From Gammaproteobacteria bacterium (lineage in GTDB: Bacteria; Pseudomonadota; Gammaproteobacteria; Steroidobacterales; Woeseiaceae), in NCBI GenBank assembly GCA_030641695.1, contig DAOWGY010000182.1, positions 1 through 9,918 of the forward strand: a stretch of DNA of 9,918 bases, in the 5' to 3' direction. The notes beneath the pieces were generated by a model, which made no database searches, was not told the DNA's origin, and saw nothing but the letters and a program-made list of their open reading frames with translations. This document shows positions 1 through 5,118 of the stretch, one piece after another (the first letter of the stretch is position 1; each line of letters begins with the position of its first letter). A program made the translations under genes and the position numbers.

Positions 1-860
1 CCAATCATAATTTCATGTGCAGCCACACGACCGCCACCGACCTTCTTCAGCAGGGTCTGTGCGATAACCGCCCGTAAAGACTCAGAGAGCATGGAGCGAA
101 CCATCTCCTTCTCTGCTGCGGGGAATACATCGATGATACGGTCAATGGTCTTGGCCGCCGAACTGGTATGCAGCGTTCCGAATACGAGGTGACCGGTTTC
201 CGCCGCGGTCAGCGCCAGGCGAATCGTCTCGAGGTCACGCAACTCGCCGACCAGAATGACGTCCGGATCCTCACGCAGCGCCGAGCGCAGCGCCTCGTTG
301 AATCCCAGGGTGTCACGGTGTACTTCACGTTGATTGATGAGCGATTTCTTTGACTCGTGCACGAACTCGATCGGATCCTCGATCGTGAGGATGTGATCAG
401 GTTTGTTCTCATTGACGTAATCCACCATTGCCGCGAGCGTCGTCGACTTTCCTGAGCCGGTCGGACCGGTCACGAGCACGATGCCGCGCGGGTGCATGGA
501 AACATCTTTGAAAATTCCGGGTGCACCGAGGTCGTCCAGCGTCAGAATCTCGGAAGGAATGATTCTGAACACGGCGGCCGAGCCGCGATTCTGGTTGAAG
601 GCATTGACCCGAAAACGCGCCAGCTTGGGAATTTCGAAGGAGAAATCGGTCTCCAGAAACTCTTCGTAGTCCTTACGCTGCTTGTCATTCATGATGTCGT
701 ACACCATGCTATTGACGTCCTTGTGGGTCAGCGCCGGCATGTTGACGCGCTTGATGTCACCATCGACGCGAATCATAGGCGGCACACCACCGGACAGGTG
801 CAGGTCGGATGCGTTGTTCTTCACCGTGAACGACAAAAGTTGGGCAACGTCGACGGCCAT
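1..860 (-). CDS. pilT: Type IV pilus retraction ATPase PilT (C-terminus beyond window edge)
   Basis: Hexameric AAA+-like ATPase at the inner-membrane base of the type IV pilus. It powers pilin depolymerisation, and so twitching motility and DNA uptake. The minus-strand frame starts MAVDVAQLLSF and stays open to the left edge, giving 286 residues of the usual ~344. Seen in order: the N-terminal PAS-like domain with SDLHLSGGVPPMIRVDGD, the linker motif ARFRVNAFNQNRG, Walker A GPTGSGKST near residues 129-137, the Asp-box region ILTIEDPIEFVHESK, Walker B ILVGELRD, the His box ETGHLVFGTLHT, and GGGRVAAHEIMIG at the edge. The AIRNLIRE retraction motif would lie outside the window. The start at 860 is supported by a GAGGGAG ribosome binding site six bases upstream. 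The residues match PilT better than PilU. It is divergent from yggS, a common gammaproteobacterial arrangement, and pilU would be expected downstream off the left edge. Confidence 0.97.
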   Translation of the reverse strand, partial: MAVDVAQLLSFTVKNNASDLHLSGGVPPMIRVDGDIKRVNMPALTHKDVNSMVYDIMNDKQRKDYEEFLETDFSFEIPKLARFRVNAFNQNRGSAAVFRIIPSEILTLDDLGAPGIFKDVSMHPRGIVLVTGPTGSGKSTTLAAMVDYVNENKPDHILTIEDPIEFVHESKKSLINQREVHRDTLGFNEALRSALREDPDVILVGELRDLETIRLALTAAETGHLVFGTLHTSSAAKTIDRIIDVFPAAEKEMVRSMLSESLRAVIAQTLLKKVGGGRVAAHEIMI

Positions 861-943
861 TTTTCTCCCTCAATCTGGATCGCCGGACTTACCATAACCC
901 GGCCGATATTGAGCCTAGTATAGCGAAGCACCCGGACCAAAAC
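861..943. promoter_or_regulatory. Divergent pilT / yggS control region
   Basis: This 83-base gap must hold promoters for both flanking genes. On the minus strand there is a good -10 hexamer, TATACT (922-917), which would start the pilT message near 910 with a leader of about 50 bases. Its -35, expected near 940-945, reads ACGTTT and is poor. On the plus strand TAGTAT (916-921), largely the same bases, could serve as the yggS -10, again without a convincing -35. Overlapping -10 elements would make the two promoters compete. This rests on visual matching only. Confidence 0.35.
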
Positions 944-1651
944 GTGATTAGAGTCACGGAAAACTTGCCAAAAATCCGCGATTTGCTGGACAAATCAGCT
1001 GTGGATGCTGGGCGCCGGCCCGAGGCGATCCACCTGCTCGCTGTCAGCAAAAAACAGCCCCTCGAGAAGATTCTCGAGGCGGCCGCTGCCGGACAACGCG
1101 ATTTTGGCGAAAATACCGTCCAGGAAGGCATCGATAAGGTCACAAAACTGGCAGAAAGTGCCCTCACCTGGCATTTCATCGGTCATCTGCAATCGAACAA
1201 GACCCGGGTCGTTGCCGAGCATTTCGACTGGGTCCATACCGTCGACAAGCTGAAGACGGCGAAACGCCTGTCCGAGCAACGCCCGGAAGCGCTCGGTGAC
1301 CTGAATATTTGTCTGCAGATCAACATCGACGACGAAGCCGCCAAATCGGGAATCGAGCCAGATGAACTCGCCGACCTCGCGCTGGCGGTCGCCGATTTGC
1401 CACGACTGAGATTGCGCGGGTTGATGTGCCTTCCTGCAATTCGCACGGATTTCAGCGAGCAGCGCGTCCCGTTCGCGCGCCTGCGCAAGCTGTCGGAATC
1501 CCTTGCCCTGCAGGGCATTGCCACCGACACACTTTCCATGGGGATGACAGGCGACTACCGCGCCGCCATTTTCGAGGGTGCGACAATTGTCCGCATCGGG
1601 ACCGCCGTCTTTGGCCCACGCAATGTCCAGAGTGATAACCGGACTGAGTAA
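944..1651 (+). CDS. yggS: YggS / PLPBP family pyridoxal 5'-phosphate homeostasis protein
   Basis: Single-domain TIM-barrel PLP-binding protein related to the N-terminal domain of bacterial alanine racemase. The family has no known catalytic activity and buffers PLP, with knock-on effects on amino acid and vitamin B6 metabolism. The protein is 235 aa (E. coli YggS is 234). Visible signatures: HLLAVSKKQP with the PLP lysine at K36 (E. coli also K36), AGQRDFGENTVQEGIDK, LTWHFIGHLQSNKTR, HFDWVHTVDKL, QINIDDEAAKSGI, LRLRGLMCLP and the phosphate-binding SMGMTGDYRAAI followed by GATIVRIGTAVFGPR. The start is GTG at 944. No strong Shine-Dalgarno precedes it, but it aligns with the family N-terminus and the frame offers no nearby better start. 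It is the first gene of a compact run, with a five-base gap to proC. Confidence 0.96.
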   Translation: MIRVTENLPKIRDLLDKSAVDAGRRPEAIHLLAVSKKQPLEKILEAAAAGQRDFGENTVQEGIDKVTKLAESALTWHFIGHLQSNKTRVVAEHFDWVHTVDKLKTAKRLSEQRPEALGDLNICLQINIDDEAAKSGIEPDELADLALAVADLPRLRLRGLMCLPAIRTDFSEQRVPFARLRKLSESLALQGIATDTLSMGMTGDYRAAIFEGATIVRIGTAVFGPRNVQSDNRTE

Positions 1652-1656
1652 CGACT

Positions 1657-2493
1657 ATGAGCAATGACAACATCGCCTTCATCGGTGGCGGCAATATGAC
1701 GCGAGCAATCGCCGCAGGGCTTATCGAGGGCAAATATCCGCCTATGGACCTGCTCATCTCCGAGCCGGCGATCGAACAACGCGCCGTCCTCGCCCGCGAT
1801 CTACCCGGAGTTATTATCGAGGAGTCGAATGACGGCGTCGCCAGCCGCGCGGATACGGTAGTACTCGCGGTGAAACCGCAAGTCATGCGCGAGGTTTGCC
1901 ACGGCCTCGCGAACACGGTGCAAAAAACACGTCCACTGATCGTATCTGTTGCGGCGGGCATTCGTTCCGGTGACATTGATGCCTGGCTCGGCGGCGGACT
2001 GCCCGTCGTTCGAATCATGCCGAATCAGCCCGCCCTGTTGCGGCTGGGCGCGTCGGGATTGTTCGCCAATCAGCGCACCAGCGATGAACAAAAGGAACGC
2101 GCGACCCGTATTCTTGCGGCCGTCGGGCACGTCGTGCCGGTGGCCAGCGATGCCGATATTGACGCAGTCACGGCGATTTCCGGGACCGGTCCCGCGTACT
2201 TCTACCTGCTGATCGACATGATGATCAAATCGGCGCAGGAATTCGGTCTGGATGCGCAGGCCGCGCGGATATTAACGATAGAGACCGCCAAAGGCGCCGC
2301 AGCAATCGCGGACGCCGAAGACGAGACCATGGAGTCGCTGATAGAACGGGTGCGCTCTCCGGGCGGCACGACGACGGCAGCATTCGACAGCCTCGATGCC
2401 GATCACGTTCGTGATATCTTTGCGCGAGCATTCGAAGCCGCAAGAGACAGAGCGGTCGTCCTGGCGGACGACGCCAACAAAAACCAAGGCTGA
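1657..2493 (+). CDS. proC: Pyrroline-5-carboxylate reductase
   Basis: Cytosolic NAD(P)H-dependent enzyme that reduces pyrroline-5-carboxylate to L-proline, the last step of proline synthesis. The protein is 278 aa, close to the usual ~270. The N-terminal Rossmann domain shows IAFIGGGNMTRAI (residues 6-18), with the dinucleotide-binding glycines at 10-12, and VLAVKPQ around 69-75. Next come MPNQPALL (121-128), then the C-terminal all-helical dimerisation and substrate domain with AISGTGPAYFYLLID (173-187) and the family signature RSPGGTTTAAF (233-243). MPNQPA has Gln where the common motif is MPNTPA, a small departure near the active site. It begins five bases after the yggS stop and ends three bases before yggT, so it is almost certainly co-transcribed. 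The yggS-proC-yggT order is conserved in gammaproteobacteria. rocD in this same window makes its substrate precursor. Confidence 0.97.
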   Translation: MSNDNIAFIGGGNMTRAIAAGLIEGKYPPMDLLISEPAIEQRAVLARDLPGVIIEESNDGVASRADTVVLAVKPQVMREVCHGLANTVQKTRPLIVSVAAGIRSGDIDAWLGGGLPVVRIMPNQPALLRLGASGLFANQRTSDEQKERATRILAAVGHVVPVASDADIDAVTAISGTGPAYFYLLIDMMIKSAQEFGLDAQAARILTIETAKGAAAIADAEDETMESLIERVRSPGGTTTAAFDSLDADHVRDIFARAFEAARDRAVVLADDANKNQG

Positions 2494-2496
2494 CGT

Positions 2497-3057
2497 ATGG
2501 GCAACAGCGCCACCAATGCAATCGTCTTTATCATTACAGCATTAGCGCACCTGTATCTGCTGGTCTTGTTGCTGCGCCTGCTGCTGCCCTGGATGGGCGC
2601 CAATTTTCGCAACCCGATCGCACAGGCAATCCTTCGCCTGACCTCACCGCTCGTCGTCCCGGTGCGCCGCGTCGTACCGCCAATCGGCAGACTGGACACG
2701 GCAACGGTCATTGTTGCTTTTGCGATTCAATACCTCACGATCATGCTGATCGCCGCAATCAAGGCCTGGCCGCTGGGAATCGTCCCGATCGCCGTCACGG
2801 CAGCGGTCAATCTCGTTACTCTGACGTTGCGATTATTTGCCTACGCAATCGTCGTTCGGGTTCTCTTGAGCTGGTTTGCGGCCGCGACCTATAACCCGGC
2901 GACGGCGATCATCGATGCACTGACCGAACCTGTTCTGCGACCGTTTCGACAGCTGCTACCGCCGATGGGCGGACTCGATTTGTCACCGCTGTTTGCGATG
3001 CTGGCCCTGTTCGCACTGAGCATACTGATCAGCGGCCTGAAAATGCTGCCCATTTAA
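2497..3057 (+). CDS. yggT: YggT family integral membrane protein
   Basis: Inner-membrane protein of 186 aa without known enzymatic function; E. coli YggT has been linked to osmotic tolerance, and the family resembles the plastid YCF19 proteins. It is an internal duplication. Each half has a hydrophobic stretch (about residues 8-32 and 100-127), an amphipathic segment, and a further membrane stretch (about 66-86 and 160-182). The amphipathic segments match each other: NPIAQAILRLTSPLV then PVRRVVPPIGRLD in the first half, NPATAIIDALTEPVL then RPFRQLLPPMGGLD in the second. The start lies three bases after the proC stop. Its TAA stop shares one base with the ATG of the next frame (TAATG), implying translational coupling to the DUF167 remnant. 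Confidence 0.94.
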   Translation: MGNSATNAIVFIITALAHLYLLVLLLRLLLPWMGANFRNPIAQAILRLTSPLVVPVRRVVPPIGRLDTATVIVAFAIQYLTIMLIAAIKAWPLGIVPIAVTAAVNLVTLTLRLFAYAIVVRVLLSWFAAATYNPATAIIDALTEPVLRPFRQLLPPMGGLDLSPLFAMLALFALSILISGLKMLPI

Positions 3058-3239
3058 TGACGACAAGCCAGGGTTTTGCGCGTCGGCACGGCGACGACCT
3101 CATTCTGTCGGTTCGCGTCCAGCCACGAGCTCGTAATAACGAAGTCCTCGATGTCGTCAATGGGCAACTGCGAATTCGCACGACTGCCGCACCGGCGGCA
3201 CAGCAAATGGTTTATAGTCTCAAGCACGCGACGCAATGA
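3057..3239 (+). pseudogene. Truncated, probably decayed DUF167 (YggU-like) gene
   Basis: The 60-residue frame begins like a DUF167/YggU protein: GDDLILSVRVQPRARNNEV, then NGQLRIRTTAAP, matching the first half of the ~95-residue family (compare the DLxLxxxVQPRA start and RLKVRLTAPP). It then departs from the family and stops at TGA 3237-3239. The family signature after the AP motif, G-x-A-N-x-x-L, appears in another frame at 3194-3214 (GGTANGL), immediately followed by TAG. Beyond the TGA the original frame reads LDEVIVQHAEGETR (3243-3284), which resembles the usual DUF167 ending. I infer a gene broken by at least one frameshift plus nonsense codons; assembly error or a genuine short protein are alternatives. 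DUF167 has no firmly known function. It is coupled to yggT through TAATG. Confidence 0.65.
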
Positions 3240-3287
3240 CGTTTGGACGAGGTCATCGTGCAGCATGCTGAGGGGGAAACGAGAATC

Positions 3288-3761
3288 ATGATTAACAAGA
3301 AGACGCTGATTGCCTTGTCGTTGTTCGGCCTCGTGTCGGCGTGCGGGGGCCCCGGAGAGAACGCAGAAGTACCTGAAGCCCAGCCGGCCGGTGAGACCAT
3401 GAAAAACATCGGCGAGCACGTTGTTCACTTCAGTGCTCAGTCCACCGACCAGCTTCCGCCCGAAGTTGCCCGTGCCTACAACATCGTACGCAGCAAGAAC
3501 CGCGCGATGCTCAATATTTCTATACTGCACGGGGCAGACAATATTTCCGTACCGGGCGACGTAACCGTCAAGACGGTCAATCTCACCGGCCAGCTGAAGA
3601 ATGTCACGATGCGCCGCATCGACGAACAGGACGCAATCTACTACATCGGCGAGACGCCGGTCGCCAACCGCGAGACGTTGATTTTCGACATCACTGTCAC
3701 GCCGGAAGGCGCGGATGCTACGTACGAAGTCCGCTTCAAGCGCCAGTTCTATACCGACTAG
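3288..3761 (+). CDS. DUF4426 family lipoprotein
   Basis: Predicted envelope lipoprotein of 157 aa from a family of unknown function. Starting at ATG 3288 gives a lipoprotein signal: MINKK, hydrophobic LIALSLFGLV, then lipobox LVSAC with the lipidated cysteine at residue 19. Residues 20-40 form a low-complexity tether. The DUF4426 domain fills 41-157, recognised from LPPEVARAYNIVRSKNRAMLNISIL, the Tyr-rich DAIYYIGE, LIFDITVTPEG and the aromatic ending RFKRQFYTD. The ATG is preferred over TTG at 3243, since the longer form would bury the signal peptide behind 15 charged residues. An AGGGGG tract lies about 12 bases upstream. In Pseudomonas, as I recall, the homologue follows metX-metW; here it follows the DUF167 remnant directly. 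The nearest downstream terminator is at 3861-3887. Confidence 0.9.
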   Translation: MINKKTLIALSLFGLVSACGGPGENAEVPEAQPAGETMKNIGEHVVHFSAQSTDQLPPEVARAYNIVRSKNRAMLNISILHGADNISVPGDVTVKTVNLTGQLKNVTMRRIDEQDAIYYIGETPVANRETLIFDITVTPEGADATYEVRFKRQFYTD

Positions 3762-3904
3762 ACGTTGTAGCGCTTCCAGAAGCGCGACAACTGTTGTGTC
3801 CAACGCTCTATTCAGCTATCGTCCCGCTGCTTTTGACCGCGGGCGAAGCCCGTTATTGGCGACGGGCCCGGCCCGTCTTTGTTTTTTCAGGGAGTTAGTT
3901 TTTC
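3762..3904 (+). promoter_or_regulatory. Leader / control region of the HU-like gene
   Basis: This 143-base gap is rich in short inverted repeats. In order: GCGCTT/AAGCGC hairpin at 3770-3785 with no T-tract; the 11-base palindrome ACAACTGTTGT at 3787-3797, a possible operator; a weak promoter TTGTGT-N17-TATCGT (3794-3799 and 3817-3822); hairpin CGGGC-GAA-GCCCG at 3840-3852; and a terminator hairpin from 3861. Hairpin arms 3848-3852 and 3863-3867 are also complementary, so pairing them would break the terminator, as in an attenuator. The promoter is a visual guess; the inverted repeats are exact. The region may simply combine an upstream gene end with a downstream promoter. Confidence 0.4.
3861..3887 (+). 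terminator. Rho-independent terminator 17 bases before the HU-like start codon
   Basis: A perfect 7-bp stem GACGGGC (3861-3867) / GCCCGTC (3871-3877) with loop CCG is followed by TTTGTTTTTT (3878-3887). It can end transcripts from the yggS to DUF4426 run. Only 17 bases separate its T-tract from the next ATG, leaving no room for a conventional promoter downstream, so any HU-like message started upstream must read through it. Confidence 0.8.
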
Positions 3905-4225
3905 ATGGCAGCAAATACGAAAAAGCCACCGACAAAGTCAGAAATTTACGCGAAGATCGTCGAGGACACCGGTTTGACCCGCAAGGACGTCGCCGCCATG
4001 TTCGATTCGCTCAACGGACAGATCAAGAAGAACCTTGGCGGTCGTGGTGCCCCGGGGCTATTCACCGTTCCAGGTCTTTTGAAAATGCGCGTTGTGAAGA
4101 AGCCAGCAAGAAAAGCGCGCAAGGGCATCAACCCGTTCACCGGTGAAGAGATGATGTTCAAAGCCAAGCCCGCGACCAAGGTCGTCAAAGTGACCGCGCT
4201 GAAAGGCCTCAAAGACATGGTTTGA
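3905..4225 (+). CDS. HU-family histone-like DNA-binding protein
   Basis: Small basic protein of 106 aa, predicted to bend or wrap DNA in the nucleoid. Residues 10-48 form the helical dimerisation part (PTKSEIYAKIVEDTGLTRKDVAAMFDSL, with the TGLTRKDV turn of the HU/IHF fold). Residues 50-106 match the beta-arm region: PGLFTVPGLLKMRVVKKPAR, then GINPFTGEEMMFKAKPA and a VVKVTALKGLKDMV tail. It is longer than the ~90 aa of classical HU and differs in the arm, matching the divergent HU-like proteins with GxFTVPGLLK and LKGLKDMV found in many proteobacteria. It is therefore not called hupA or hupB. GGGAG lies about ten bases before the start. It stands alone, with a terminator on each side; the upstream leader may regulate it. 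Confidence 0.9.
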   Translation: MAANTKKPPTKSEIYAKIVEDTGLTRKDVAAMFDSLNGQIKKNLGGRGAPGLFTVPGLLKMRVVKKPARKARKGINPFTGEEMMFKAKPATKVVKVTALKGLKDMV

Positions 4226-4249
4226 GCCAGCGGCAACGCACCGAACCAG

Positions 4250-4278
4250 AAAAGCCGGGGCCCGCCCCGGCTTTTTTT
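4250..4278. terminator. Bidirectional terminator between the HU-like gene and the hydrolase
   Basis: A perfect GC-rich stem GCCGGGG (4254-4260) / CCCCGGC (4265-4271) with loop CCCG is flanked by AAAA (4250-4253) on the left and seven Ts (4272-4278) on the right. It can work in both directions, ending the HU-like gene on the plus strand and the convergent hydrolase on the minus strand. Its last T is the final base of the hydrolase stop codon. Confidence 0.88.
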
Positions 4279-4934
4279 CAGGAAAAAGGACTCTGACCCC
4301 TTTTTTCTTCGACGAACGCCATCACAGCCTCGCGCAACTCCACGAGCCGGCCATGAAAAAAGTGCTCAGCGCCCGGCAGCACGAGCAATTCGGGGCCCGG
4401 ATCCAGCCCATTCACCCACTCGATCGTTTCCTCAACGGCAACGAGTTCGTCCTCGTCTCCCTGCACGATCAGCCACGGGCACTGCGGCTGGCTGTCGAGC
4501 CTGTTCGCAAAACGGTAGGTCGCAGGCGCGACGCTAACCAGGCCATTGACTTCGATTGCCACGGCAGCGCGGACCGCAATCGCGGCACCGAACGAGAAAC
4601 CAGCGAGCCATAGCGGGCCACCCGGATGATTCGCACGCAACCAGTCGATGGCTGCCAGCGCATCGTCGAGTTCTCCGACGCCGTTGTCGTACACCCCCTC
4701 ACTCGCTTCCGTACCACGAAAATTAAAGCGCAGAGCCCCGAAACCTAGCCGCACGAACGCGCGTGCCAGCGTGTGTGCGACCTTGTTATGCAGGGTGCCA
4801 CCGTGCTGCGGATGTGGATGGCACACGACGGCATTGCCCGGGGACTGCCCGTCCGCGGGCACCTCGAAGACGGCCTCCAGACGACCGGCCGGCCCATCGA
4901 TGAACAGTTTTTGGCTGACATGTGCTGCCGACAT
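4278..4934 (-). CDS. Small alpha/beta-fold hydrolase (COG2945-like)
   Basis: Predicted cytosolic serine hydrolase of 218 aa with no signal peptide; substrate unknown. Visible features: the oxyanion-side motif VVCHPHPQHGG (36-46) and ALRFNFRGTEASEG (67-80), the nucleophile elbow GFSFG with Ser114, the acid region VQGDEDELV (157-165, Asp160 or Asp162), and catalytic His191 in GAEHFFHG. CHPHP and NFRG are typical of the small dienelactone-hydrolase-like group often annotated only as alpha/beta hydrolase. The ATG at 4934 gives the family-length N-terminus, although the Shine-Dalgarno is weak. The last residues, RGQSPFS, come from a REP-like sequence rather than the hydrolase fold. It is convergent with the HU-like gene and divergent from rocD, so it is probably its own transcription unit. 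Confidence 0.88.
   Translation of the reverse strand: MSAAHVSQKLFIDGPAGRLEAVFEVPADGQSPGNAVVCHPHPQHGGTLHNKVAHTLARAFVRLGFGALRFNFRGTEASEGVYDNGVGELDDALAAIDWLRANHPGGPLWLAGFSFGAAIAVRAAVAIEVNGLVSVAPATYRFANRLDSQPQCPWLIVQGDEDELVAVEETIEWVNGLDPGPELLVLPGAEHFFHGRLVELREAVMAFVEEKRGQSPFS
4281..4307 (-). repeat. REP-like short repeat with inverted arms, overlapping the hydrolase 3' end
   Basis: On the minus strand this reads GAAAAAAGGGGTCAGAGTCC followed by TTTTTCC. AAAAAGG (4283-4289) and CCTTTTT (4299-4305) are exact inverted arms around a nine-base loop. I recognise GGGGTCAGAGTCCTTTTT as a word that recurs between genes in various proteobacterial genomes and often leaves RGQSPF-like protein tails. That is recollection, not a search. 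Only one copy lies in this window. Confidence 0.5.
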
Positions 4935-5012
4935 GACAACGGACTCGGGCCCCTGTTGCCCGCAAAGGTACCGCCTGACTGCGGGCGCGCAAGCCGTGAA
5001 TCACCCCCCCGA

Positions 5013-5054
5013 CTGGCGTGTTACTGGCCTGAGCTGGCGTTATTACTGTAAAAT
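5013..5054 (+). promoter_or_regulatory. Candidate rocD control site: two-turn direct repeat next to a -10
   Basis: CTGGCGT then TTACTG occurs twice, at 5013-5026 and 5034-5048, so the copies start 21-22 bases apart, two turns of DNA. The second copy abuts TAAAAT (5049-5054), a good -10 hexamer about 65 bases before the rocD ATG. No consensus -35 lies 16-18 bases upstream; the repeat occupies that position, which would suit an activator-dependent promoter. The rest of the 4935-5118 gap holds a seven-C run (5004-5010) and a short CGGCA/TGCCG hairpin near 5085, with no other gene seen. Confidence 0.4.
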
Positions 5055-5118
5055 TATGACCTTATGGGTCTTTTCGGCATTTTGCCGGGGAACGCTTCGG
5101 GCTCACGCAGGACTACTA

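Noticed and set aside
492..923. 143-aa plus-strand frame opposite pilT
   Set aside because: It is a shadow of the pilT coding strand and shows no family features.
3243..3287. Upstream TTG start for the DUF4426 lipoprotein
   Set aside because: It would place charged residues in front of the signal peptide and lipobox. Those residues are better explained as the tail of the DUF167 remnant.
3054..3803. 249-aa open frame antisense to the DUF167 remnant and DUF4426 gene
   Set aside because: The sense strand encodes a convincing lipoprotein signal and DUF4426 domain. The antisense product has no recognisable motif or ribosome binding site, and overlaps unrelated elements.
3861..3877. Palindrome GACGGGCCCGGCCCGTC as a protein-binding operator
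   Set aside because: The T-rich tract directly after it makes an intrinsic terminator the simpler reading.
5004..5010. Seven-C run before rocD, with a similar seven-G run at 7957-7963, as phase-variation tracts
   Set aside because: Both are short and lie outside coding sequence and away from a clear promoter spacer, so a switching role is not supported.
4648..5118. N-terminal extension of rocD giving a 562-aa frame
   Set aside because: The extra residues run antisense through the hydrolase gene, match no aminotransferase sequence and lack a ribosome binding site. The family N-terminus begins at 5119.
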